From NCBI GenBank assembly GCA_033283265.1, contig JAWMQN010000001.1:1488001-1552000 (forward strand): DNA of 64,000 bases. Reading direction: 5' to 3'. Both the position numbers and the translations under genes were made by a program. Source of the stretch: Mangrovimicrobium sp033283265. GTDB lineage: Bacteria > Pseudomonadota > Gammaproteobacteria > Pseudomonadales > Halieaceae. This document shows positions 20,158 to 29,835 of this stretch, one piece after another. Each line of letters starts with the position of its first letter. Within the stretch, counting starts at the first letter, position 1. The notes under the pieces are model-generated. The model searched no databases and was not told the origin of the DNA. It worked only from the letters and a program-made list of their open reading frames with translations.

Positions 20158-20721
20158 ATGATCTACCCCCGGGATGAGGTGATCGACGCGGCGGAACGCC
20201 TGCGCGCGGCCTTCGTGGAGGCGGAGCGGCGCAATACCTGGTCGTGGATCGCAGACGAGTTCTACCACGAGGACGCGAGCTATTTCTGCCCTTACGGCGG
20301 CTGCATGCCGGTCATGGCGCGCAACCGCGAGGAGATCCGCGCCACCCACTACGGCCGCGACATGGAAGTGGGCTCGGGCTGGGCCGGCTGGAGTTTCCCC
20401 ATCACCCACATCGCCGTCGACGGCAACCAGATCATCACCCGCTGGGTGAACCGCGGGCCGGGCACGCGGGCGGACGGCAGCTTCTATGAAACCCAGGGCG
20501 TGAGCTTCATCACCTACGGCGGCGGCGGCAAGTTCTCCGCCCAGTATGACCTCTTCGACATCTGCCACCAGATGAAACTCTGCGACGAACTCAAGGCGGC
20601 GGGCCTGCTGGATCCCAGCCTGGAAAAGTCCTGGGTCAAACCGATGAAACGGCGCATTATCGACGCGCAACTGGCCGGGATCCCACCCGCGGACAGCAAC
20701 ACACCTGGAGCCAAGCCATGA
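20158..20721 (+). CDS. SnoaL/NTF2-like protein
   Basis: A 187-residue protein with a SnoaL-like arrangement: an N-terminal helix, FYHEDASYFCPYGG, HITHIAVDG-type strands (ITHIAVDGNQIITRWVNRGPG) and VSFITYGGGGKFSAQYDLFDI. The fold suggests a ketosteroid isomerase, hydratase or cyclase-type pocket; the reaction is not determined. It begins 52 bases after the tyrosine-less SDR. Its stop overlaps the start of the next SnoaL-like gene in an ATGA, so the two are translationally coupled and might form a heteromer. Confidence 0.72.
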   Translation: MIYPRDEVIDAAERLRAAFVEAERRNTWSWIADEFYHEDASYFCPYGGCMPVMARNREEIRATHYGRDMEVGSGWAGWSFPITHIAVDGNQIITRWVNRGPGTRADGSFYETQGVSFITYGGGGKFSAQYDLFDICHQMKLCDELKAAGLLDPSLEKSWVKPMKRRIIDAQLAGIPPADSNTPGAKP

Positions 20722-21122
20722 CTATCGAGCGCAACAAGCAACGGGTACGGGAGTTTTTCCAGGCCATGAACGAGGGCGACATGGACGCCATGGTCGCCAG
20801 CTACGCCGACGACGGCGACGTCCGCACCATGGGCAATACGCTGATCTCCAATACTTACAGGAAGGCGGAAATCGCCGCCTATGCGGGGCAGATCTACGAG
20901 GCCTTCCCCCTGGGCATCCGGTTCACCATCCACGGCATCATCGCCGAGGGAGAGCGGGTCGCGGTGGAAGCGAGCTCCCGCGGCGATCACGCCTCGGGGC
21001 AGGTCTACAGCAACGACTATCACTTCCTGTTCGAATTCCGGGAGGGAAAAATCCTCCACCTGAGGGAGTACCTGGATACGGAAAAAGTGACCGCGGTACT
21101 GTGCGCCGGGCAGCGTCCCTGA
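20718..21122 (+). CDS. SnoaL/NTF2-like protein (nuclear transport factor 2 family)
   Basis: A 134-residue NTF2-fold protein with the family features REFFQAMNEGDMDAMVASYADDG, FTIHGIIAEGERVAVEASSRG and FLFEFREGKILHLREYLDTEKV. This is the common SnoaL_2-type layout found in limonene-epoxide hydrolase-like and ketosteroid isomerase-like enzymes. It overlaps the preceding SnoaL-like gene by four bases (ATGA), indicating coupled translation. It is the last gene of the operon and converges on the minus-strand SDR at 21175. Confidence 0.8.
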   Translation: MTIERNKQRVREFFQAMNEGDMDAMVASYADDGDVRTMGNTLISNTYRKAEIAAYAGQIYEAFPLGIRFTIHGIIAEGERVAVEASSRGDHASGQVYSNDYHFLFEFREGKILHLREYLDTEKVTAVLCAGQRP

Positions 21123-21174
21123 GCTGATCCCCCGGGGGAAGCCCCGCAGTTTGGCCAACTCGGCCGGAGCTGCG

Positions 21175-21999
21175 CTAGTCGGCTTCACCCCGGCAGTGGG
21201 CGAGTATCTCCGCGCAGCGACGCTCCACGCCCTCGCGCACTGACTCCGGCTGCGGCAGCAGCCAGAACTTTCCCGCCTCGATGTCGCGAAAGGCCCGGCG
21301 CGCAAGCTCTTCCGGGCTGATACCGTTTTGCTGCTGTTTTTGCCGCAACTTCTGCACAAAGCGCTGCACCCGGGGGTGTTGCTCCGAGCCACCCTGGGTC
21401 TCGTCGAGAATATCGCTCAGTACCGGCCCGGGGCAGAGCACGGAAACCCCGAGCGGCAGCTCGAGCATCCTCACCTCGTCGCGCAGGCTTTCCGAAAACG
21501 CCACCACAGCAAACTTGGACGCCGCGTAGGGCGCCATTATCGGGCTGGAGACAAGCCCGCCCATGGAAGCGGTATTGACGATATGCCCCGGGCGGCCCTG
21601 CGCATTCATGCGAGGCAGGAAGGCGCGCACGCCATTCACCACACCGTTGAAATTGACCGCCAGGGTGCGCTGGAACACCTCCGGGCTGATTTCCCACGAG
21701 AGCCCCGTCGCCATGATCCCGGCATTGTTGAACAGCAGGTCGACGCAACCGAAAGCCCGGTAACTCTCCCCGGCCAGGTGATCGACCGCCGCGGCGTCAC
21801 TGACATCGACCACCTGGGTGAGCACCTCGACGCCAGCCAGCTCAGCGGCGGCCGCCTCGAGCGCCGGCACGTTCACGTCCGCGAGCACCAGCTGCATGCC
21901 CTGGCTGGCGGCGTGCCGGGCCAGCCCCCTGCCGATACCACTGGCCGCGCCGGTGATCACCGCCACCTTGCCGGCCAGGGATTGATTGTTGTTCGGCAA
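21175..21999 (-). CDS. Short-chain dehydrogenase/reductase
   Basis: A classical SDR of 274 residues with all motifs: TGAASGIGRGLA for NAD(P), NNAG in LLFNNAGIMATG, catalytic Ser in VNTASMGG and PYAASKFAVV with Tyr and Lys. The C-terminal extension (EELARRAFRDIEAGKFWLLP) resembles SDRs acting on hydroxysteroids or long hydrophobic alcohols. It lies 50 bases downstream of the TetR-type gene on the same strand and is the probable target or partner of that regulator. The substrate is unknown. Confidence 0.87.
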   Translation of the reverse strand: MPNNNQSLAGKVAVITGAASGIGRGLARHAASQGMQLVLADVNVPALEAAAAELAGVEVLTQVVDVSDAAAVDHLAGESYRAFGCVDLLFNNAGIMATGLSWEISPEVFQRTLAVNFNGVVNGVRAFLPRMNAQGRPGHIVNTASMGGLVSSPIMAPYAASKFAVVAFSESLRDEVRMLELPLGVSVLCPGPVLSDILDETQGGSEQHPRVQRFVQKLRQKQQQNGISPEELARRAFRDIEAGKFWLLPQPESVREGVERRCAEILAHCRGEAD

Positions 22000-22049
22000 A
22001 CTCGGACCTCCGGTGAGGCGCGGGAATACTGGCGACGCTGTGGCGGGGC

Positions 22050-22628
22050 TCAGGCTTCCAGCGCGTCAAAAAAACCGCGGATGGTTTTCTTCACCGCGCG
22101 GTGCCCCTTGCTCACGCCGAGCGAGGCCTCCCGGTTCAGGGCCAGCGCGAGGCTGGTGCCGAGAAAGGCGATGACATCCGGCGAGAGCCCCTGCTCGAGA
22201 CTGCCGTTCTTGACCATTGCCTTGCGCAGGGCGGTGACCTGGATCTTGCGCGACTCCTCGATGAAGTTGACCACCTCCTGGCGGACACCCTCATTGCGGT
22301 TGGCCAGCGCCATGAACTCGGAGATCAGCCGGGCATCGCTGGTGTTGATGCAGATGTCCCAGACCTCGTGCAGCGGCCGCGCCGAGGCCAGTGCTTCCCG
22401 CAGCCGCGCCAGCTCCCGGACGGAGAGGCGCTTGAAGCACTCCTGCACCAGGTCGTCCATGGTGCGAAAGTAGTAGTACACCAGGCGTTGCTTGACCCCG
22501 AGATACTCCGCCACCCGCCGCGAGGTCAGCGCCGCGTAACCCTCTTCCTTGAGTATCTCCTCTGCGGCATTGAGCATGCCCGAGCCCATGTCTGAATCGA
22601 TGGGGCCCATTCTTCGGTTGGAGGTCAT
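22050..22628 (-). CDS. TetR-family transcriptional regulator
   Basis: A 192-residue TetR-type repressor. The N-terminal DNA-binding region includes AAEEILKEEGYAALTSRRVAEYL with the recognition helix GVKQRLVYYYFRTMDDLV; the rest is the helical ligand-binding domain. The SDR gene lies 50 bases downstream in the same direction, so this pair may be co-transcribed. No copy of the AGTCAA palindrome lies directly upstream, which argues mildly against this protein being the regulator of the four operator-like sites. Confidence 0.87.
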   Translation of the reverse strand: MTSNRRMGPIDSDMGSGMLNAAEEILKEEGYAALTSRRVAEYLGVKQRLVYYYFRTMDDLVQECFKRLSVRELARLREALASARPLHEVWDICINTSDARLISEFMALANRNEGVRQEVVNFIEESRKIQVTALRKAMVKNGSLEQGLSPDVIAFLGTSLALALNREASLGVSKGHRAVKKTIRGFFDALEA

Positions 22629-22686
22629 TGCTTGTCCCTGTCAAATAGGACGCAGTGTAGCGTCCGGGCCCCCGAAGGGAAATTAC

Positions 22687-23286
22687 CTAGCCGCGAGTCG
22701 CGCGCCGGGGTTTCACCCCCGGCCCCTTCAACAGCAGTTCCAGCCGGCTCTCGGCCAGCAGTACCGAGCGCTCGATGCTCAGGTCCCGCAACAGGCTCTG
22801 CAGCTTGGCCTGGGGCAGCGGCGCATAGCCGGGCAGCGGGGCCGGGCGCGGGCGCAGCTTCATCTCCGACCGCGACAGCAGGCCGTACTGCTGGGCCTTC
22901 TGGCTGGCGCGGGTGTTGTGCACGCTGAAGGCGTGGGCCCGCACCGCCGGCGTCAGCAAAGGCTGCAGGCACGCCATGAATGCCCCGGCCGCCTCGGCGT
23001 CCAGGTAATTGAAAATATCCCAGAACAGGCACAGGTCGAAGTTGGTGCCCGGGGGGAAATCCAGAAGTTCCTGCATGTGCTGCTGCACGGTAAGTTCATC
23101 CCCCGGCTCGAAAGCCAGGGGCAGTTCGGCGAAGAGGTCGACGAAGAACAGCTTGCAGCGGTAAGCGGAGAAGAACTCCACCGTCTCCGGCAAAGCGGGG
23201 CCAATGTGCAGGACATTGACCCTCACTTCCTCATTCAGCCGCTCGAACAGGCCGGGCAACAGCTGGCTACTCTGCTGCTCGCTCAT
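22687..23286 (-). CDS. Putative class I methyltransferase-like protein
   Basis: A 199-residue protein that I cannot assign to a named family. VNVLHIGPALPETVEFF resembles a Rossmann-type SAM-binding strand and loop, and NFDLCLFWDIFNYLDAEAAGAF resembles the strand 4 region of class I methyltransferases; GxGxG is not clear. It starts 15 bases after the bactofilin stop, so the two genes are likely one operon. A role linked to the bactofilin scaffold or envelope is a guess from position. Confidence 0.6.
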   Translation of the reverse strand: MSEQQSSQLLPGLFERLNEEVRVNVLHIGPALPETVEFFSAYRCKLFFVDLFAELPLAFEPGDELTVQQHMQELLDFPPGTNFDLCLFWDIFNYLDAEAAGAFMACLQPLLTPAVRAHAFSVHNTRASQKAQQYGLLSRSEMKLRPRPAPLPGYAPLPQAKLQSLLRDLSIERSVLLAESRLELLLKGPGVKPRRATRG

Positions 23287-23301
23287 GCGTGGGTTGCGTT
23301 A

Positions 23302-23838
23302 TCAGCCCTGCTTGAGGTCCAGGCCAGGGGCCTTGTCCACCGGCGGCGCAGCGGGTGCGGCAGCCGGCGGGGCCTTGGGCGCGAGAGAGACCTTGGGCTC
23401 GCCCGGGTCCATGTCGATGGAGCCCTTGAAGATGGCGCCGTCTTCCAGGGTCATGCGCGGGGCGATGATGTTGCCCCTGACGTTGCCGGTCTTGGAGATG
23501 ACCACTTTCTCGGTGCCGCGGATATCGCCGGCAACCTCGCCGTCGATGCGCACGGTGCGGGCGGTGATGTCGGCATTGACCTTGCCGGATTCACCCACGG
23601 TGACCTCGTGCGCCCCCAGATCGATGGTGCCCTCGACCTTGCCCTGGATGAGCAGATCCTCGTCACCGCTGACACTGCCTTTGATTTCGATACTGGGTCC
23701 AATCATTGCTTTACTCCTGGTGGTTGCAGCTGCCGGGGTCGCCGGTGAAGCAGGCGGTGGCGTGACAGGGGGTGCAGGCTTTGCAGCTTCCGGGGCGGGA
23801 GCCGGGGGTGCCTGCCGGTTTTTATTGCGATCAAACAT
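23302..23838 (-). CDS. Bactofilin (polymer-forming cytoskeletal protein)
   Basis: A 178-residue bactofilin from the ATG at 23838. A Pro/Ala-rich N-terminal tail (residues 1-45) precedes the beta-helical core with its repeats: IGPSIEIKGSVSGDEDLLIQG, KVEGTIDLGAHEVTVG, GKVNADITARTVRIDG and TGNVRGNIIAPRMTLEDGA. A Pro/Ala-rich tail follows from about 150. Bactofilins assemble without nucleotide into filaments or membrane-bound sheets that position envelope enzymes. I preferred Met13 of the longer frame because it has GAGG upstream and matches the MFDRNK-type start of the family. No M23 peptidase neighbour is seen. Confidence 0.9.
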   Translation of the reverse strand: MFDRNKNRQAPPAPAPEAAKPAPPVTPPPASPATPAAATTRSKAMIGPSIEIKGSVSGDEDLLIQGKVEGTIDLGAHEVTVGESGKVNADITARTVRIDGEVAGDIRGTEKVVISKTGNVRGNIIAPRMTLEDGAIFKGSIDMDPGEPKVSLAPKAPPAAAPAAPPVDKAPGLDLKQG

Positions 23839-24192
23839 CGGATTGCATACCTCGCTTCTTCCGGGGCAGACCATCCTACCAACAGATTTTCTGGCCGCCT
23901 ATAGGCTACTCGAGAATTGTCGAGAAAACGCCAGGATGACGATTTTGTTATATGGAATTCCGGCTTTCAGAACGAATCGTTGTTGGCATCTGCCTCCCCT
24001 GTCTGGTTTTATGAAACCGTGCCTTCGGGCACCCACTGCAGTATTGCCCCGCAAAAGAGCATTACCGCGAAGTAACTCAACAAGCCTGTAAACAACGCGA
24101 AAACATGACAATCGACCACCGCTGGAGGTGGGCGCGACGCAACTCTCGCGGCCCCTGCCGGTGGCGCCGACGCCAGAAACGGAGGCTGTTTT
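23839..24192. promoter_or_regulatory. Intergenic region between bactofilin and rmf
   Basis: These 354 bases separate the divergent bactofilin and rmf genes. They are lower in GC than the flanks and contain one small palindrome, CTCGA-GAATTG-TCGAG, at 23909-23924. No RNA gene is recognised. They should contain both promoters, including the stringent/stationary-phase promoter expected for rmf. Confidence 0.45.
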
Positions 24193-24396
24193 ATGAGAAG
24201 ACGCAAGCGCGACATGAGTTCCCGGGCATTTGACAAGGGCTACCAGGCCGGGGTCACCGGCCGCAGTATGGACTACTGTCCCCACGAGAACATCACCCAG
24301 CGACAGAACTGGATTTCCGGCTGGCGTGAGGGCAGGTCCGACCAATGGGATGGCCTGACCGGCGTGTCCGGGGTGCACAGGTTGCGCACCCTCTAG
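24193..24396 (+). CDS. rmf: Ribosome modulation factor RMF
   Basis: A 67-residue basic protein that aligns by eye along its length with Escherichia coli RMF: start MRRRKRD, core FDKGYQAGVTGRS, CPHENITQRQNWISGWREGR. RMF binds the 30S subunit in stationary phase and promotes 100S ribosome dimers, shutting down translation. The C-terminus (about 12 residues after WREGRSDQW) is longer than in E. coli. The gene stands alone between bactofilin and the gdh gene. Confidence 0.92.
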   Translation: MRRRKRDMSSRAFDKGYQAGVTGRSMDYCPHENITQRQNWISGWREGRSDQWDGLTGVSGVHRLRTL

Positions 24397-24524
24397 GTAA
24401 CCATCGGCGGGTTACCGCCTCAACTCCCCGTCGCCCGAACAGCTGGCGGCGGGGACCCAAACCCCCTCCCCCAGACTGATCACTCCCCTTTTTGAACCCC
24501 AGCCGCGCCGCGGCCACCCACTGA

Positions 24525-27500
24525 CTAGCGTCCGTTCAACTCCGCCAGCCGCGTGCTGCTCTGGGCCAGGTCGAGCAACTCGCGGTTGGCCACCGCGAAC
24601 ATGGTGAAATCCGGCGTGTCGGTGGCGTGCAGTTCCGCCAGCATCTCCCGCCAGCGCTGCAGCAGCGGTTCCTGCCGGGCCTCCCACTGCCGCAGGCAGG
24701 CTTCCACCTCGCCGTCCGCGCACATGTAGCGCAGGGCGCCCACCGCCAGGCTGCGCTGCTGCCACTCGAGGTCCTCCAGGTAGGTGTCGCGGGCCATGGC
24801 CTGCCACTCGTTGTCGACATTGGCGGCGAGGATCTGGGCGCTGAACCAGTCGAGATCGAGCCGCTCGCCGAGGCTGAAGTAGAGCTTCGCCACGTGCTCG
24901 AGGGGCGCCTCCTCCTGCGCCGCCGCCTGGATGATGCCCAGGGCCGTGTAGGCCTGGTGGGTGGCCGCGACCCGCTCGGCCAGCTCCTCCCCGACCCCGG
25001 CCTCGATATAGCGCTGGCGGCGCTGGCGGTACTCCCCGGCGGCGCGGCCGCGCAGCAGGCGCGGCAGGGCTTCCGCCAGCTGCTCCAGCCCCGGCTGGAA
25101 CTCCGCCACGAGGACGCTGGGGCGCAGTTCGTGGCGCCGGTTGCGCAGCAGCCAGCGGGTGGTTCGGCGCACCAGGCGCTGCAGGTTGAGCATCATGTCC
25201 TGCTGCACCGCGTTGGCCACCTTGTGGTCGAGCAGCTCGATCCAGTCCCACAGCTCGCGCAGCCGGTAGGTCTCCATGACGGTGATGTAGGCCCGCGCCA
25301 CGTCGGCCACCGGGGCGCCCGTGGCCCGGCTCTGGCGCAGCACGAAGTTGATCCCCATGCGGTTGACCAGGTCGTTGGCCAGCTGGGTGGCGAGGATCTC
25401 CCGGTACAGGCCGTGGGCCTGCACTTCCTCGGCATATTCCTCCACCAGCCGCGGCGGGAATGCGGTGGCGACCAGCGCCGCCAGGATGGGATCGGTGCCG
25501 AGATCCGCCGCCATCAACATTTCCTTGAGGATGCCCTTGGTATAGGACACCAGCACACTCAGCTCCGGCCGGGTCAGGCTCTGGCCGCGGCCGCGGCGCT
25601 CGAGCAGTTCCTCGTTCGCGGGCAGGAACTCCAGGGCGCGGTCGAGCCGCCCGCCCTGCTCCAGGGTCTCGATAAAGCGGCTGTACTCGCCAAAGCGGGC
25701 CTGGGCCTGGGATTCCACCAGGCTGACCGCCTGGGTCTGGCGGTAGTTGTTGTGCAGCACGAGCTGCGCGACGCTGTCGGTCATCTCCTCCAGCAGCTGG
25801 TCGCGCTGCTTGCCGGTGAGGTCGCCGCGGGCTACCACCGCGTTGAGCAGGATCTTGATGTTGACCTCGTGGTCGGAGCAGTCCACACCGCCGGCGTTGT
25901 CGATGAAATCGGTATTCAGCCGCCCGCCGTGCAGGGCGTACTCCACCCTCCCGAGCTGGGTCAGGCCGAGGTTGCCACCCTCGCCCACCACCCGGCAGCG
26001 CAGCTCGCGGCCGTCCACCCGCAGGGCGTCGTTGGTCTTGTCGCCGACCGCCACGTGGGCCTCGGCGGAGGCCTTGACGTAAGTGCCGATACCGCCGTTC
26101 CAGAGCAGGTCGACCTGGGCCTGCAACAGGTGGTGGATCAGCTCGTTGGGGGTCAGCTGGGCCTCGCCGATGCCGAAGCGGGCGGCCATCTGCGGGCTTA
26201 TCGCAATCGACTTGGCGCCGCGGGAGAAGATGCCCCCGCCGGCCGAGATCAACTCGCGCTGGTAGTCGGCCCAGCTGGAGCGCGGCAGTTCGAACAGGCG
26301 CTGGCGCTCGGCGTAGCTGGCGGCGGGGTCGGGTTCCGGGTCGATGAAGATATGCAGGTGGTTGAAGGCTGCTACCAGGCGGATGTGCTGCGACATCAGC
26401 ATGCCGTTGCCGAACACATCGCCGCCCATGTCGCCGATGCCGACCACGGTAAAGTCCTCGTTCTGCACGTCCACCCCCAGTTCGCGGAAGTGGCGCTGTA
26501 CCGAGACCCAGGCGCCGCGGGCGGTGATGCCCATTTTCTTGTGGTCGTAGCCGGCGCTGCCGCCGGAGGCAAAGGCGTCGCCGAGCCAGAAGTCGTACTC
26601 CGCCGAGATGCCGTTGGCAATGTCGGAGAAGCTCGCCGTGCCCTTGTCCGCGGCCACCACGAGGTAGGGGTCGTCCTCGTCCTTGGCCACCACGTAGGGC
26701 GGGCGGATGATGGCCACCTCACCGCGGTTGTCGGTGATGTCCAGCAGCCCGCGGATGAACAGCTTGTAGCACTCGATGGCCTCCGCCTGGGCCTCGTCGC
26801 GGCTCATCCCGGCGCTGAGCTGGCGGGCGACGAAACCACCCTTGGCGCCCACCGGCACGATCACCGCGTTCTTCACCTGCTGCGCCTTGACCAGCCCGAG
26901 CACCTCGGTGCGGAAATCCTCCAGCCGGTCGGACCAGCGCAGGCCGCCGCGCGCCACCTTGCCGCCGCGCAGGTGCACACCCTCGACCCGCGGCGAGTAG
27001 ACGTATATCTCGAACATCGGCACCGGCTTCGGCACCTCGGGAATCTCCGCCGGGCACAGCTTGAGGGAGAGGTAGGACTTGAGGTTGCCGCGCTCGTCCT
27101 GCTGGAAGAAGTTGGTCCGCAGGGTGGCGTTTATCACCTTGACGTACTGGCGGATGATGCGGTCCTGGCCGAGGTTCTCCACCTGCTCCAGGGAGGCGAG
27201 GATTTCCAGCTCCACCTGCTCCTCGTGCTGCTCGCGCCAGGCGTCGTCGCCGTCGAACACCGGCGAGAAGCGGGTCAGGAAGAGCTCGACGATCTGCGCG
27301 GTGATGTGCAGGTGGTCGGCCATGGTCTCGGCGATGTACTCGACGCTGTAGGGGAAGTTGAGCTGGCGCAGGTAGCGCGCATAGGCCCGCAGCAGGGCGA
27401 TCTCGCGCCAGTTGAGGCGGGTGCCGATCAACAGGCGGTTGAAGGAGTCGCTCTCGGCCTCGCCGAACCAGATGCGGGCGAAGGCATCCTCGAACTCGTC

Positions 27501-29399
27501 CTTGACCTCCTCCAGGTCGATCTGCTGGGAGAGGCCGTAGTGCATGCCGAATTCCTGTACCCAGAAGGTCTCTCCCGCGGTGCTGCGCACGCCGTAGGGG
27601 CGCTCGGAAATCACCCGCAGGCCGAGGTTCTCGAGAATCGGCAGCACATCCGACAGCGGCAGGCTGTCGCCCTTGTGATAGAGGCGCAGGCGCAGGGTCT
27701 GGACGCTGTCCTCGGGCTGGCGGTAGAGGGACATGGCCAGCGGCTCGCCGCGGATCAGCCGCAACAGCTCGCGGATATCCGCCACCGCGACCCGCGGGTC
27801 GCAGTCGTCGCGGTAGCCCGCGGGGAAACCGTGGCCCAGCAGTGCGCTGTACTCGTGGCCGAGCTCCTCGCCAAACTCCTCCAGCAGGCGCAGGCGCAGC
27901 CGGTCTTCCCAGGCCAGTGCCGCCTGAACCACCTGTTCCTCGAGGGCGCGATTGTCCACCTCGACCGGCCGCGCCGGGTTGACCCGCAGGACGAAGTAGA
28001 CCCGCACCAGGATCGACTCGGTGAACAGGGTGGTGAACTCCGACTCCTCGGCCTGGAAGGCCGCGCAGAGAATCCCCTCGATCTTCTCCCGCAGCTCCGT
28101 GGTGTAGCGGTCCCGCGGCACGTAGACGATGCAGGTGACGAACTTGCCGTGCAGGTCGGTGCGCACGAACAAGCGGGTCTGGCGGCGCTCCTGGATGCGG
28201 TTGATGGCGTTGACCGTGTCAAAGAGTTCTTCCACGCTGGACTGGAACAGTTCGTCCCGCGGGTAGAGCTCCAGCACCCGGGCCAGTTCGCGGCTCTGGT
28301 GCTCGGCCCAGTCGGAGTTGGACTTCTCCAGCACCGCCTGCACCTTGCGCCGCAGGATGGGAATGAAGCGCGGGTCCATGGTGTAGACCGAGGAGGTGTA
28401 CAGGCCGATGAAGCGATGCAGGCCGACCACCTCGCCGTCGGCGTCGTAGACCCGCACGCCGACGTAGTCCGGGTAGGTCAGCCGGTGCACCCGGGAGCGC
28501 TGCCGGGACTTGGAGAAGCTCAGCGGCTCGTCGCACAGCTGCCCCGGGGTGAGATGGCCGAGGTCCGCCTCGAGGTCGGCGACACCGCGGGTTTCGCGCT
28601 GGCCGAGCAGGCCGAGGCGGCTGCCCCTGTCGACACTGACCAGCGGATGGGCGGCGCTGCGATCGACGCTCAGGTACTCGTAGCCGAGCAGGGTCATGTG
28701 CCGCTCACTCAGCCAGCGCAGGAAGGCCGCCGCCTCCTCCCGCGTCGCCTCGGGCACGCAGGTCGCGGCGAGCAGCTGCGCCACCACGTCGCCGAGCTTT
28801 CCGGTCATCGGCGAGAAGTCATCCACCACCCGCTCGACCTCGGCGAGGATGTCGAGAATCACCCCGCGCAGGCTCTCCAGTTCCTCGGGGTGCGAATGGC
28901 GCGCCAGCTCGAAGTAGATCACCGCCTCGCTGTGGCAGTGCTCGTCGCCGTCGGCATTGCAGGTTTCGCTGTTGCCTATGACATGGCGCAGCGCCCCGGC
29001 GCCATCCCGGCGCACCACGAGGTTGGAGCTGGCGACGACGTGCACCGGCAGGTTGCGCCGGTTGAGTTCCCCGCGCACGGAGGCGGTGACGAAGGGAATC
29101 CCGCGGCAGAGGATCAGCAGCACGGTGTTGGGGCAATCCCAGCCGTGGCTCTGCACGCCGGGGTTGAAGAACTCGACATGGGGTGTCGCGCCCGTCCAGC
29201 CCTGCATGGCGTGGTATATCCAGTACAGGCTGCCGTAGAGGTTTTCCACCGAGCTGCCGCGCAGGTCCTCCACGCCGAAGCGGCCGTAAAACGTGTGGGC
29301 GAGGTTTTTCAGTGATTCGCGATCGCTTTCCTCGGCGTGCTTGCCCAGGTAGGCGTCCAGCTCCTTGAGCAGGTGCTGTTTCGGGGTATCCCAGATCAT
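24525..29399 (-). CDS. gdhB: NAD-specific glutamate dehydrogenase, large (1624-residue) type
   Basis: Very large NAD-dependent glutamate dehydrogenase (GDH-180 type), degrading glutamate to 2-oxoglutarate and ammonia. I place the start at the ATG at 29399 (MIWDTPKQHLLKEL), giving 1624 residues, the family's usual length; the frame stays open another 180 codons through repeat copy B, which is not expected to be coding. The regulatory N-terminal domain (about 1-700) precedes the catalytic core, where VPVGAKGGFVARQ carries the catalytic Lys. FGNGMLMSQHIRLVAAFNH and VDCSDHEVNIKI mark the dinucleotide-binding part, and a C-terminal helical domain ends the protein. It is monocistronic; its upstream region holds the repeat pair at 29.6-29.95 kb. 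Confidence 0.95.
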   Translation of the reverse strand: MIWDTPKQHLLKELDAYLGKHAEESDRESLKNLAHTFYGRFGVEDLRGSSVENLYGSLYWIYHAMQGWTGATPHVEFFNPGVQSHGWDCPNTVLLILCRGIPFVTASVRGELNRRNLPVHVVASSNLVVRRDGAGALRHVIGNSETCNADGDEHCHSEAVIYFELARHSHPEELESLRGVILDILAEVERVVDDFSPMTGKLGDVVAQLLAATCVPEATREEAAAFLRWLSERHMTLLGYEYLSVDRSAAHPLVSVDRGSRLGLLGQRETRGVADLEADLGHLTPGQLCDEPLSFSKSRQRSRVHRLTYPDYVGVRVYDADGEVVGLHRFIGLYTSSVYTMDPRFIPILRRKVQAVLEKSNSDWAEHQSRELARVLELYPRDELFQSSVEELFDTVNAINRIQERRQTRLFVRTDLHGKFVTCIVYVPRDRYTTELREKIEGILCAAFQAEESEFTTLFTESILVRVYFVLRVNPARPVEVDNRALEEQVVQAALAWEDRLRLRLLEEFGEELGHEYSALLGHGFPAGYRDDCDPRVAVADIRELLRLIRGEPLAMSLYRQPEDSVQTLRLRLYHKGDSLPLSDVLPILENLGLRVISERPYGVRSTAGETFWVQEFGMHYGLSQQIDLEEVKDEFEDAFARIWFGEAESDSFNRLLIGTRLNWREIALLRAYARYLRQLNFPYSVEYIAETMADHLHITAQIVELFLTRFSPVFDGDDAWREQHEEQVELEILASLEQVENLGQDRIIRQYVKVINATLRTNFFQQDERGNLKSYLSLKLCPAEIPEVPKPVPMFEIYVYSPRVEGVHLRGGKVARGGLRWSDRLEDFRTEVLGLVKAQQVKNAVIVPVGAKGGFVARQLSAGMSRDEAQAEAIECYKLFIRGLLDITDNRGEVAIIRPPYVVAKDEDDPYLVVAADKGTASFSDIANGISAEYDFWLGDAFASGGSAGYDHKKMGITARGAWVSVQRHFRELGVDVQNEDFTVVGIGDMGGDVFGNGMLMSQHIRLVAAFNHLHIFIDPEPDPAASYAERQRLFELPRSSWADYQRELISAGGGIFSRGAKSIAISPQMAARFGIGEAQLTPNELIHHLLQAQVDLLWNGGIGTYVKASAEAHVAVGDKTNDALRVDGRELRCRVVGEGGNLGLTQLGRVEYALHGGRLNTDFIDNAGGVDCSDHEVNIKILLNAVVARGDLTGKQRDQLLEEMTDSVAQLVLHNNYRQTQAVSLVESQAQARFGEYSRFIETLEQGGRLDRALEFLPANEELLERRGRGQSLTRPELSVLVSYTKGILKEMLMAADLGTDPILAALVATAFPPRLVEEYAEEVQAHGLYREILATQLANDLVNRMGINFVLRQSRATGAPVADVARAYITVMETYRLRELWDWIELLDHKVANAVQQDMMLNLQRLVRRTTRWLLRNRRHELRPSVLVAEFQPGLEQLAEALPRLLRGRAAGEYRQRRQRYIEAGVGEELAERVAATHQAYTALGIIQAAAQEEAPLEHVAKLYFSLGERLDLDWFSAQILAANVDNEWQAMARDTYLEDLEWQQRSLAVGALRYMCADGEVEACLRQWEARQEPLLQRWREMLAELHATDTPDFTMFAVANRELLDLAQSSTRLAELNGR

Positions 29400-29619
29400 G
29401 CGTCCGGTCCTGTTACTTCTTTGTGTGTGACCGCTTGCGGGCGGTGTCTTTGGGTTCAGTCTAGCAAACTGGGCTTTGGTTCCGCGGCGGGGAATAGTGT
29501 GATTCTGACCGGTGGTTGTGGGGGGCTGTAGCAGCAGCGGGCAGGATTCCTTGGTTCGTTTTGCACGGCCCGGCCACGATAGCCGGCACGCGGTGTCGGT
29601 GCCGCTCGCCCGGCCCGGC

Positions 29620-29719
29620 CGCGAACAGCTGCCTCCCGAAAGTCGCAAAAGCGCCATCCCTGGCAGCTCGAGTTCGGCCATCCATGGCCTCACACGCTTT
29701 CGGGAGGCAGCTGTTCGCG
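29620..29719 (+). repeat. Double-hairpin repeat with private arms, copy B
   Basis: Two perfect 23-bp arms (29620-29642 and 29697-29719) enclose a core. The core reads CAAAAGC, hairpin 1 GCCA-TCCC-TGGC, the linker AGCTCGAGTT, hairpin 2 GGCCA-TCCA-TGGCC, then TCACACG. The core matches the other three copies, with stem bases changed in compensating pairs. The arm sequence is unlike that of any other copy. Folded, it gives a long outer stem closing two small hairpins. Confidence 0.85.
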
Positions 29720-29835
29720 TCCAGGCCTCTGCCGTGCCGGATTCAGGACGGTTCTCTGTGCGAGGAGAGTTATTTCCCAACTCAGGTGCCCTGTGGGGAG
29801 TCGGGTGTGCCAGTCGTTGAACTGGCACTGCGTCA

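Noticed and set aside
24627..29315. A 1562-codon plus-strand frame opposite gdhB
   Set aside because: It is the antisense shadow of the NAD-glutamate dehydrogenase; composition (Val/Leu/His/Gln-rich) and lack of any domain show it is a high-GC artefact.
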